A program made the position numbers and the translations under genes. The notes under the pieces were generated by a model. It saw only the letters and a list, made by a program, of their open reading frames with translations, had not been told where the DNA came from and searched no databases. Below, one piece after another: positions 6,575 to 13,593 of a stretch of DNA of 18,343 nt (its first letter is position 1; the number at the start of each line of letters is the position of its first letter). Source of the DNA: JBFWQM01 sp050249455 (GTDB taxonomy: Bacteria > Pseudomonadota > Alphaproteobacteria > MPNO01 > VGEU01); contig JBFWQM010000090.1 of the NCBI GenBank assembly GCA_050249455.1, positions 1 through 18,343 on the forward strand, written 5' to 3'.

Positions 6575-6599
6575 CAGTCCGAACAGGACTGCGGTTCGG
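6575..6599 (+). other. Mutually exclusive hairpins upstream of the second HpaB gene
   Basis: CAGTCC (6575-6580) can pair with GGACTG (6586-6591) across a 5-nt loop. CCGAAC (6579-6584) can instead pair with GTTCGG (6594-6599). The two stems share bases and cannot form together. They lie 25-49 nt before the start codon of the second HpaB gene, ahead of its ribosome binding site. This could be a small regulatory leader or chance in GC-rich DNA. Confidence 0.25.
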
Positions 6600-6623
6600 C
6601 CGCGACGCACGTGGAGTGGGACG

Positions 6624-8102
6624 ATGTTGAGAACCGGCAAGGAATTCCTCGAGAGCATCCGCGACGGCCGCAAGGTCTATCTCGGGGGCGAACTGGTCGG
6701 CGACGTCACCACCCACCCGGCGTTCAGGAACGCGGCGCAGACCTTCGCGATGATCTTCGACCGCCGCGCCGCGCCGGAGAACCGCGACGTGATGACGTAT
6801 GAGGAGGACGGCGCCCGCCACGCCACCTACTACATGAAGCCGAAAACCAAGGACGACCTGCGCCGGCGGACCGAGACGCACCGGCGCATCGCGTCGTGGA
6901 CCTACGGCCTGCTCGGCCGGTCGCCCGACCATGTCGCGAGCTACGTCACCGGCCTGTCGCTGCGGCCCGAGCTGTTCGAGGGCAACCGCAAGGGCTTCGG
7001 CGACAACCTGGTCGCCTACCAGCGCCACATGCGCGACAACGACATCTGCGCCACCTACACGGTGCTGCCGCCGCAGGGCTCGCGCAAGCCGGAGTACTAC
7101 AACCGCACCGACGTCGTGGTGCCCACCTTGCGGGTGGTCGCGGAAAAAGACGACGGCATCGTCATCAGCGGCATGAAGATGCTCGGCACCTCGGCGGTGT
7201 TCGCCAACGAGACCTGGGTCGGCAACGTGCTGCCGCTCAGCCCGAGCCAGAAGAAGGAGGCGGTGACCTGCGCGGTGCCGCTCAACGCGCCGGGCGTGCG
7301 CATCTGGTCGCGCAAGTCGTTCGAGCGCGCGGCGGTGTCGGAGTTTGACAATCCGCTCAGCTCGCGCTTCGACGAGACCGACTCGATGGTCATCTTCAAG
7401 GACGTGAAGGTGCCGTGGGAGCGCGTGTTCATCCTCGACGACGCCGAGCTCGCGCGCGAGATCTACATGCGCTCGCCGGCGCACTCGATGGGCAACCACC
7501 AGTCGACCGTGCGGTTCGGCGAGAAGCTGAAGCTGCTGGTCGCGGTCGCCTACAAGGTCGCGAAGATGAACGGCATCGCCCACATCCCGCAGGTGCAGGG
7601 CACGCTGTCGCGGCTCGCCGCGCACCAGGCCGGGTTCGCCGCGATGATCGCCGGGCAGATCGAGGACTGCGAGCAGATGGTGCCGGGCTACGTCAACGTC
7701 AACCGGCGCTACATGTACTCGGCGCTGCTGTGGGGGGCGACCAACTACTACCAGCTGTGCGACGACGTGCGCGAGCTGATGGGCGGCGGGCCGTTCCAGG
7801 TGCCGGCCGACATCTCGGTGCTCGACGATCCCGAGCTCGCCGCCGACTTCGAGGCCTACTGGTCGCTGCCGGAGCAGAAGGCGCTCGACCGCATGAAGCT
7901 GTTCAAGCTCGGCTGGGACCTGCTCGGCTCGGAGTTCGCCGGCCGCCACACCCAGTACGAACGCTTCTACTCCGGCCCCAGCTTCATCGTCACCAGCTAC
8001 ACCTGGAACACCACGCCGTGGGCCGACTTCGAGACCATGGTCGACGGCCTGATGGCGAGCTACGACGTGCCGGCCAAGGACAAGAAGTCCGCTGCGGAAT
8101 GA
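6624..8102 (+). CDS. HpaB-type FADH2-dependent hydroxylase, oxygenase subunit (copy 2)
   Basis: A 492-residue tandem paralogue of the preceding gene, roughly 70% identical by eye over the whole length. It shares the opening MLRTGKEFLES and the motifs TYGLLGRSPDHVAS (93-106), GMKMLGTSAVFANETWVGN, MRSPAHSMGNHQS and GSEFAGRH-QYE-FY-GPSFIVT. ATG 6624 has GGAG at 6613-6616, 7 nt upstream. The difference in leader (275 nt filled with palindromes against a 17-nt overlap for copy 1) means it may be expressed separately. The two could form a mixed oligomer or act on different substrates. Substitutions cluster in positions 112-165 and 330-410. It converges on the acyl-CoA ligase gene. Confidence 0.9.
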   Translation: MLRTGKEFLESIRDGRKVYLGGELVGDVTTHPAFRNAAQTFAMIFDRRAAPENRDVMTYEEDGARHATYYMKPKTKDDLRRRTETHRRIASWTYGLLGRSPDHVASYVTGLSLRPELFEGNRKGFGDNLVAYQRHMRDNDICATYTVLPPQGSRKPEYYNRTDVVVPTLRVVAEKDDGIVISGMKMLGTSAVFANETWVGNVLPLSPSQKKEAVTCAVPLNAPGVRIWSRKSFERAAVSEFDNPLSSRFDETDSMVIFKDVKVPWERVFILDDAELAREIYMRSPAHSMGNHQSTVRFGEKLKLLVAVAYKVAKMNGIAHIPQVQGTLSRLAAHQAGFAAMIAGQIEDCEQMVPGYVNVNRRYMYSALLWGATNYYQLCDDVRELMGGGPFQVPADISVLDDPELAADFEAYWSLPEQKALDRMKLFKLGWDLLGSEFAGRHTQYERFYSGPSFIVTSYTWNTTPWADFETMVDGLMASYDVPAKDKKSAAE

Positions 8103-8105
8103 AGG

Positions 8106-8180
8106 AAAAGGGCGGGTTTGAAACCCGCCCCTACAGAACACCGATGCTGCGTAGGGGCGGGTCTCAGACCCGCCCTTTTT
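8106..8180. terminator. Bidirectional terminator built from a 29-bp inverted repeat
   Basis: Arm 8106-8134 is the reverse complement of 8151-8179 with two mismatches and a 16-nt loop. Each arm is itself a 10-bp palindrome around one base: GGGCGGGTTT/AAACCCGCCC at 8110-8130 and GGGCGGGTCT/AGACCCGCCC at 8155-8175. The + strand reads the second stem followed by TTTTT (8176-8180), and the minus strand reads the first stem followed by TTTT (complement of 8106-8109). Lying 3 nt after the HpaB copy 2 stop and 10 nt from the ligase stop, it suits Rho-independent termination from both sides. The element also resembles dispersed GGGCGGGTTTGAAACCCGCC repeats. Confidence 0.75.
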
Positions 8181-8190
8181 GCTGCTGCCG

Positions 8191-9744
8191 TCAGCTCCCC
8201 GCCGGCTCGGCGGCGACCTCGGCGACGGCGAGCTTGCGCAGCTCCGGCTTCAGCACCTTGCCGCTGGCGTTGCGCGGCAGCTTCTCCATGAAGAAGACGT
8301 GCTTGGGCTTCTTGTAGCCGGCGAGCTCGCGGCGGCAGTGCTCGACCACGCCGGCGGCGTCGATGTCGGCGCCGTCGCGGCGCACGACATAGGCGCACAC
8401 CGCCTCGCCGAACTGCGCGTCGGGCGCGCCGACCACCGCGACCTCGGCGACGCCCGGCATCGCCTCGATCGCCTGCTCGACCTCGCGCGAATAGATGTTG
8501 AGGCCGCCGGAGATGATCATGTCCTTGGCCCGGTCGACCAGATAGAGGAAGCCGTCGTCGTCGAAGCGGCCGACGTCGCCGGTCTTGAACCAGTCGCCGT
8601 CGAACGACGCAGCGTTGGCGTCGGGCCGGTTGAAGTATTCCAGGATCACCATGCCGCGGCCGCGCGCGCCCCAGCGCACCGCGATCTCGCCCGATTCGCC
8701 CTCGGGCACGTCGCGGCCCTCCGGGTCGAGCAGGCGGATCTCCATCCCCGGCATCGGCCGGCCGCACGAGCCGGGACGCGAGTCCTGGTCCTCCGGCCCC
8801 AGCGCGGCAGGCACACCCGCCTCGGTCAGCGCATAGAAGCTGTAGAGCCCGACCTTGGGCAGGCGCTTCTTGAGGCGCTGCTTGAGCGCGATCGGGAACG
8901 CCTCGCCGGTGGCGAGCAGGAGCCGCATGGTCGGGCACTGGTGATCGGTCTTGTCGAGGAAGTCGAGCAGGATGCGCGCCACCGTCGGGACGCAGCCGAA
9001 GATGGTGACGCCGTTGCGCTCGATCAGCTCGACCGCCTGCCTCGCCTCGAACCGCGGCATCATCACCACGGTGGCGCCCAGCACGCAGCACGACATCAGC
9101 CGCGACAGCCCGGTGCGGTGGGCGATCGGCGTCGTCACCATGTACACGTCGTCGGGGGTGGTCGTCCACAGCGAGGCGGTGAACATCGCGCCGAGCACCA
9201 GGTTGGCGTGGGTGACGACCGCGCCCTTGGGCCGGCCCGTGGTGCCGGAGGTGTAGTTGATCATCGAGAGGTCCGGCTCCGCGTCGAGCCGGATCGGCGC
9301 ATCGGGCATGCCCTCGGCCAGCGTGCCGAACGGGATCGCGTTGGGGCCTTCGGCGGGGCCGCCGATGACGATGCGCCGGGTGTCGGCCAGCTCCGCCGTC
9401 GCCTCCGCCACCGCCGCCGCCTGCTCCGGCCCATGCACGACGGCCCACGGCTTGCAGTCGCCGACCATGTAGGTGAGCTCCCGGCCGGTGATCCAGGTGG
9501 TGACCGGCACCACCATGCCGCCCGCCTTCCAGATGCCGAAGATCGCCCGCAGGAGGTCCAGCGTGTTGCCGGCGTACACGACCACGCGGTCGCCGACCTT
9601 GAGCCCGCGCTTGCGCAGCCCGTGGGCGACGCGGGTCGAGGACTGCGCCAGCTCGCCGAAGGTGATGCGCTCGTGACCGAGGATCACCGCCGGCTTGTCG
9701 GGATGACGGCTGGCGTTGCCGTCGAACATCGTGCCGACCTTCAT
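8191..9744 (-). CDS. AMP-dependent acyl-CoA synthetase/ligase
   Basis: A 517-residue enzyme of the ANL superfamily. It activates a carboxylic acid to an acyl-adenylate and transfers it to CoA. The phosphate-binding loop YTSGTTGRPKG is at 164-174, the A5 motif YALTEAG at 304-310, TGD at 388-390, the hinge region DRAKDMIISGGLNIYSRE at 404-421, and the catalytic lysine K496 in PRNASGKVLK. There is no signal peptide or extra domain, and the length is normal. AGGAGA (complement of 9752-9757) is 7 nt before ATG 9744. It is the second gene of a minus-strand pair, 30 nt after the cytochrome c gene. Whether the substrate is fatty or aromatic cannot be told. The HpaB genes next door make an aromatic or phenylpropanoid acid a reasonable guess. 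Confidence 0.92.
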   Translation of the reverse strand: MKVGTMFDGNASRHPDKPAVILGHERITFGELAQSSTRVAHGLRKRGLKVGDRVVVYAGNTLDLLRAIFGIWKAGGMVVPVTTWITGRELTYMVGDCKPWAVVHGPEQAAAVAEATAELADTRRIVIGGPAEGPNAIPFGTLAEGMPDAPIRLDAEPDLSMINYTSGTTGRPKGAVVTHANLVLGAMFTASLWTTTPDDVYMVTTPIAHRTGLSRLMSCCVLGATVVMMPRFEARQAVELIERNGVTIFGCVPTVARILLDFLDKTDHQCPTMRLLLATGEAFPIALKQRLKKRLPKVGLYSFYALTEAGVPAALGPEDQDSRPGSCGRPMPGMEIRLLDPEGRDVPEGESGEIAVRWGARGRGMVILEYFNRPDANAASFDGDWFKTGDVGRFDDDGFLYLVDRAKDMIISGGLNIYSREVEQAIEAMPGVAEVAVVGAPDAQFGEAVCAYVVRRDGADIDAAGVVEHCRRELAGYKKPKHVFFMEKLPRNASGKVLKPELRKLAVAEVAAEPAGS

Positions 9745-9774
9745 CGCGAAATCTCCTGCTCGAATGCCCCGGCG

Positions 9775-10647
9775 CTACTTCTTCGCCGGCTCCTTCACCA
9801 CGTTGGCGAGCGGCCTGATGGTGCGCAGATAGGCGACGATCGCGTCCATGTCCTCGGCACTGACCGACTTGTAGAGCTCATAGGCCATCGGCGGGCGCAG
9901 CTTCTCGCCGTTGGGGCGCACGCCGCTGGTGATCGCGGTCTTGATCTCCGCGTCGGTCCACGAACCGATGCCGGTCGCGCGGTCGGACGTGATGTTGGCC
10001 GCGACCGTCACGCCCCACGGGCCCGCGAACGGCTGTCCGCCGGCGCCGAGATGGTCGCTGTACTGCCGGCGTCCCTTGTCCATCGGGGTGTGGCATTCGA
10101 TGCAGTGGCCGAGAGGGCCGGCGAGGTAGGCGCCATAGGCGACCTTGTCGGTCTTCGGCACGTCGGGCACGTGGCCGACCGGCGGGCCGTAGGACGGCGG
10201 CAGCGGGATCTTGTATTCCGACTTCGCCACCGCGTTCTTCACCGGCGGCACGGTCTTGATGTAGGCGACGATCGCCTTTACGTCGCTGTCCGACATCTGG
10301 CGGTAGAGCTCGATCGGCATCGGCGGCCCGATGATGGTGCCGTCGGGGCGCACGCCTTCGCGGATCGCCTTCTCGATCTGGGCGTCGGTCCACTTGCCGA
10401 TGCCGGTTTCCGGGTCAGGGGTGATGTTGGGCGCGACCGCCGTGAACATCTCCTCCCTCAGCGCGAAGCCGCCGGCGAGCGGCTTGCCGGCCGCCGGGCC
10501 GCCGCGCGGATCGTGGCAGTTGCCGCAGCCTGCAATGCCCTTCACCAGGTACTCGCCGCGCGCCAGCATGGTCTGCGACGAGGCGGGTCCGGCCACTGCG
10601 GCGGTGACGGCGAGGGCGATAAGGCTGGCTGCTGGGCGGAACGACAT
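9775..10647 (-). CDS. Secreted diheme c-type cytochrome
   Basis: A 290-residue protein with a Sec signal peptide (MSFRPAASLIALAVTAAVAG, cleaved near PASSQ at 21-25) and two similar cytochrome c domains. The first has CGNCH at 41-45 and the second CIECH at 182-186. Each domain is followed by a GPPMP or RPPMA segment whose methionine (M110 in the first) is a likely axial ligand, and by the same NIT-D--TGIG-WTDA-I pattern, so the protein arose by internal duplication. It is expected in the periplasm, passing electrons from a dehydrogenase to the respiratory chain. Start 10647 is preferred over 10689 because it puts the signal peptide at the N-terminus and has GGAG upstream. It is transcribed ahead of the acyl-CoA ligase and is divergent from the alcohol dehydrogenase. 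Its electron donor is not identified. Confidence 0.92.
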   Translation of the reverse strand: MSFRPAASLIALAVTAAVAGPASSQTMLARGEYLVKGIAGCGNCHDPRGGPAAGKPLAGGFALREEMFTAVAPNITPDPETGIGKWTDAQIEKAIREGVRPDGTIIGPPMPIELYRQMSDSDVKAIVAYIKTVPPVKNAVAKSEYKIPLPPSYGPPVGHVPDVPKTDKVAYGAYLAGPLGHCIECHTPMDKGRRQYSDHLGAGGQPFAGPWGVTVAANITSDRATGIGSWTDAEIKTAITSGVRPNGEKLRPPMAYELYKSVSAEDMDAIVAYLRTIRPLANVVKEPAKK

Positions 10648-10790
10648 GACCCGGACTCCGATGTTCTCGTTGCCTTCCTCATAGCCCAAAACGTCGCGCC
10701 GTGCGACATCCTGTCAAGGCGCCAAGGCGGTTGAGCGCCCGGCCGATCCGCGTTAGGACACCGCCATACCGGCAATCGAAGGGTATGGCG
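10648..10790. promoter_or_regulatory. Divergent promoter region between cytochrome c and alcohol dehydrogenase
   Basis: A 143-nt gap between divergent start codons. A perfect -35-type TTGACA occurs on the minus strand (complement of 10712-10717), toward the cytochrome gene, but no matching -10 box is seen at 16-18 nt. No convincing operator was found. The region must hold the promoters of both genes if neither is read from further away. Confidence 0.35.
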
Positions 10791-11921
10791 ATGAAGGTCA
10801 AGGCCGCGGTCCTCCGCCAGGGCGGACTGCCCCGCCCGTATGCGCAAAGCCGCCCGCTGACGGTCGAGGAGGTCGAGCTCGACCCGCCCGGCCCGGGCGA
10901 GGTGCTGGTCCGGGTCAAGGCCGCCGGGCTCTGCCACAGCGACCTGTCGGTGATCTCGGGTGACGTGCCGCTGCCGATGCCGCTGGTTCCTGGCCACGAG
11001 GCGGCCGGCGTGGTCGAAGCGTTGGGGCCGGGGGTCACGGACCTCGAGGTCGGCGATCACGTCGCGATGGTATTCGTCGCCTCCTGCGGCACCTGCGGCT
11101 TCTGCCGCGAGGCCCGGCCGGCGCTGTGCGAGAACGGGCGCCGGTCGAACCTGACCGGCACCTTGCTCTACGGCTCGAAGCGGCTGCACGACCACGGCGG
11201 CGCCGATGTGTTCCACAACATGGGCGTGTCGTGCTTCGCCGAGCGCTGCGTCGTCTCGCGCGGGTCGCTGGTCAAGATCGACAAGGAACTCGGGTTCGAG
11301 GAGGCGGCGCTGTTCGGCTGCGCCGTCGTCACCGGCGTCGGCTCTGTCATCAACACGGCGAAGGTCACGGCGGGCTCGAGCGTTGCGATCGTCGGCCTCG
11401 GCGGGGTGGGTCTCAACATCCTGCTGGCGGCGAAGCTGGCCGGCGCGCGCCGCATCGTCGCCATCGACGTGAATGGGGAGAAGCTGGCGCTGGCCCGCCA
11501 GCTCGGCGCCACCGACACCTACGATGCGCGCGACAAGGACCTGGTGCGCACCATCCATCGGGCGACCAACCGCGGGGTCGATTTTGCGTTCGAAACCGCG
11601 GGCCTCGCCGACTCGCTCGACCTCGCCTACAAGATCACCCGCTGCGGCGGCACCACAACGACGACCAGCCTGCCGCACCGCGACGTGAACTGGACGATCC
11701 CGACCGCGCACGCCGTGCTGGAGGAACGCACCGTCAAGGGCAGCTTCATGGGCAGCGCCGTGCCGTCGCGCGACATCCCGCGCTACATCGATCTGTACCG
11801 CCAGGGCAGGCTGCCGGTGGACCGCCTGATGAGCAACCGGCTCACCCTCGACCAGCTCAACGAGGGGTTCGACCGGCTGGCCGACGGCGCGGTGGTGCGC
11901 CAGATCCTGGTGCTGGAATAG
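10791..11921 (+). CDS. Zinc-dependent alcohol dehydrogenase (MDR superfamily)
   Basis: A 376-residue medium-chain dehydrogenase/reductase that interconverts alcohols and aldehydes with NAD(P). The catalytic zinc ligands are C48 (GLCHSD), H69 with E70 (GHEAAG) and C177 (GCAVVTG). All four structural-zinc cysteines are present: C99, C102, C105 and C113. The Rossmann loop GLGGVG is at 202-207, and D226 at the end of the second strand predicts NAD preference. ATG 10791 is preferred to ATG 10785 because GAAGGG (10778-10783) is then 7 nt away instead of 1. It is alone on its strand and divergent from the cytochrome c gene. The stop is followed by a GCCGGC-TAC-GCCGGC hairpin (11925-11939) without a T-tract, shared with the end of the minus-strand operon. 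The substrate is unknown. Confidence 0.93.
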   Translation: MKVKAAVLRQGGLPRPYAQSRPLTVEEVELDPPGPGEVLVRVKAAGLCHSDLSVISGDVPLPMPLVPGHEAAGVVEALGPGVTDLEVGDHVAMVFVASCGTCGFCREARPALCENGRRSNLTGTLLYGSKRLHDHGGADVFHNMGVSCFAERCVVSRGSLVKIDKELGFEEAALFGCAVVTGVGSVINTAKVTAGSSVAIVGLGGVGLNILLAAKLAGARRIVAIDVNGEKLALARQLGATDTYDARDKDLVRTIHRATNRGVDFAFETAGLADSLDLAYKITRCGGTTTTTSLPHRDVNWTIPTAHAVLEERTVKGSFMGSAVPSRDIPRYIDLYRQGRLPVDRLMSNRLTLDQLNEGFDRLADGAVVRQILVLE

Positions 11922-11929
11922 GCGGCCGG

Positions 11930-12220
11930 CTACGCCGGCGTGCGCCGGCGATCGTCCGGCGCCGGCTCGACCAGGCCGCGGCGGGCAAGCTCCGCCTCCA
12001 GGGCCTCAAGGCGAGGAAGGGCAGGGGGCGCGACGGCCGACGACAGCGCCGCGCGGTCGAGCGCCGTGCGCACCGCGCGCAGGTCGTGGCACACCTCGGC
12101 GAGAAGCTGCCACATCCGCCGGTCGCGCCGCCGCGCGACCATAGCGGCGCCGACGAACCATGCGGCGCCCACGCCGAGCGCGAGCACGATCAGCGCGCAG
12201 ATGAAAAGCGGATCGGCCAT
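11930..12220 (-). CDS. Small single-span membrane protein at the end of the secretion operon
   Basis: A 96-residue protein that I do not recognise. Residues 5-28 form one hydrophobic span (FICALIVLALGVGAAWFVGA), followed by a basic patch ARRRDRR (29-35), which predicts a cytoplasmic C-terminus. The rest is helical, with LAEVCHDLRAVRTALDRAAL and LEALEAELARRGL possibly forming short coiled coils. It starts 11 nt after the HlyD stop codon, so it is very likely the last gene of the type I secretion operon and could be an accessory or assembly factor. The ribosome binding site is weak, which fits translation by coupling. Confidence 0.65.
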   Translation of the reverse strand: MADPLFICALIVLALGVGAAWFVGAAMVARRRDRRMWQLLAEVCHDLRAVRTALDRAALSSAVAPPALPRLEALEAELARRGLVEPAPDDRRRTPA

Positions 12221-12231
12221 CCCCGGCGCGC

Positions 12232-13593
12232 TCAGCGTTCGGTGAACGCGCCGGCGAGGTGATCGTAGGCCGGACGGACGAGGTATTGCAGCAGCGTGCG
12301 GTCGCCGGTGCTGACGTCGATGTCGGCCAGCATGCCGGGCAGCACGGGGTTGCGCGCCGGGTCGCTGCCGACATAGGGCTTCGCGAGGCGCACGACCGCC
12401 TTGTAGTACTTCTCGCCGTGCTCGCCTTCGAAGGTCGTGGCGGAGACCTGCTCCAGCACGCCGTCGATGCCGCCGAACCGCGCGGCGTCGTAGGCGGAGA
12501 ACTTCACCGTGGCCTTCTGCCCGACCCGGATCTGCCCGATGTCGCGGGGCGACAGCCGCCCCTCGACCACGAGGTCGCGCCCGGCCGGCACGATCTCGGT
12601 GACCAGCCCGCCGGCCGGGATCACGCCGCCGATCGTGTTGACCTTGAGCCCCTTCACCACGCCGCGGACCGGCGCCACGATGTCCAGGCGATCGACCTGG
12701 TCGTCGAGGCGGGCCAGCAGCGCGCGCAGTCGCGCGATCTCCGCGGTCGCCTCGGCGAACTCGGTCACGGCGACGCTCTTGCTGTCGGCCTCCAGCTCGA
12801 GGAGCCGGCCGCGCGCCTCGGCGATCGCGGCGCGCGCGGTCGCGGCGTTGCCGCGGACCTTGGACAGTTCGCCCTCGGCGGTATTCAGGTCCTGGAGGTT
12901 GTTGAGATAGACGATGCGTGAGACCAGGCCCTTCTCGACCAGCTGCTCGCGCATTTTCGACGCTTCGCGCAGCAGCTCGACGCGGCGCTTCAGCGTCGTC
13001 TCCTGCTGCGCCAGGACCTCCAGCTCGGACTGCCGCTGCACGATCTGGTGGTTCAGCACCGCGCGCTTGCTGTCGCGCGTCTCGGTGCGGAAGCGCAGGA
13101 TGTCCTCCTCGTTCGCCGCCATCTCGCCATAGGTGCGGTCGGCAGCCAGCGTCTGCATCGGCCGGCCGTCGAGGAAGCTCCTCAGCCGCTCGGCCTTGAG
13201 CTCGAGGGCGGTGAGCCTGGCCTGCGCCTCGTTGCGCTGCGCCTGCATCGCGGTGGGCTCGAGCCGGATCAGCGGCGCGCCCGCCTCCACGATGTCGCCG
13301 TCCCTGACCAGGATCTCCTTGACGATGCCGCCTTCGAGGTGCTGCACGCCCATCACCGCGCCGGTCGGGATCACCTGGCCCGGCCCCATGGCGGCCTGGT
13401 GGACCCGCGCCACCGACGCCCAGGCCAGGAAGGCCGCTACCGCCAGGACCATGAGCAGGATCGACGTGCGGACCAGGCGCGACGGCCCGGCCTCCTCCAG
13501 GAGCACCGACTGCGCCAGCAGCCTGCCCTGCGCGCCGAGGTCGCCGCGGCGGCCGCCGCGCGGCGCCGACTGGGTGATCACGTTGGTGGTCAT
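12232..13593 (-). CDS. HlyD-family type I secretion periplasmic adaptor
   Basis: A 453-residue membrane fusion protein that links an inner-membrane ABC exporter to an outer-membrane TolC-like channel. After a ~42-residue cytoplasmic segment comes one membrane span (43-62, SILLMVLAVAAFLAWASVA). The first half of a lipoyl-like domain follows (QHLEGGIVKEILVRDGDIVEAG, 84-105), then a long alpha-helical coiled-coil region (about 115-300), the second lipoyl half (IVAPVRGVVKGLKVNTIGGV, 305-324) and a beta-barrel domain ending in DRTLLQYLVRPAYDHLAGAF. The last stretch is typical of HlyD/PrtE adaptors. Its ATG overlaps the stop codon of the preceding ABC gene as ATGA, implying translational coupling and fixed stoichiometry. 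No TolC gene lies in the window. Confidence 0.94.
   Translation of the reverse strand: MTTNVITQSAPRGGRRGDLGAQGRLLAQSVLLEEAGPSRLVRTSILLMVLAVAAFLAWASVARVHQAAMGPGQVIPTGAVMGVQHLEGGIVKEILVRDGDIVEAGAPLIRLEPTAMQAQRNEAQARLTALELKAERLRSFLDGRPMQTLAADRTYGEMAANEEDILRFRTETRDSKRAVLNHQIVQRQSELEVLAQQETTLKRRVELLREASKMREQLVEKGLVSRIVYLNNLQDLNTAEGELSKVRGNAATARAAIAEARGRLLELEADSKSVAVTEFAEATAEIARLRALLARLDDQVDRLDIVAPVRGVVKGLKVNTIGGVIPAGGLVTEIVPAGRDLVVEGRLSPRDIGQIRVGQKATVKFSAYDAARFGGIDGVLEQVSATTFEGEHGEKYYKAVVRLAKPYVGSDPARNPVLPGMLADIDVSTGDRTLLQYLVRPAYDHLAGAFTER

Noticed and set aside
4867..8102. HpaB proteins as 4-hydroxybutyryl-CoA dehydratases
   Set aside because: Same superfamily, but no cysteine arrangement suggesting the Fe-S cluster is visible. 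Motifs fit the flavin hydroxylases better.
10648..10689. Longer cytochrome start at 10689
   Set aside because: It would bury the Sec signal peptide behind 14 polar residues.
8179..10734. 851-codon plus-strand open frame
   Set aside because: It is antisense to the ligase and cytochrome genes. Its Arg/His/Ala-rich composition is typical of a shadow frame in GC-rich DNA.
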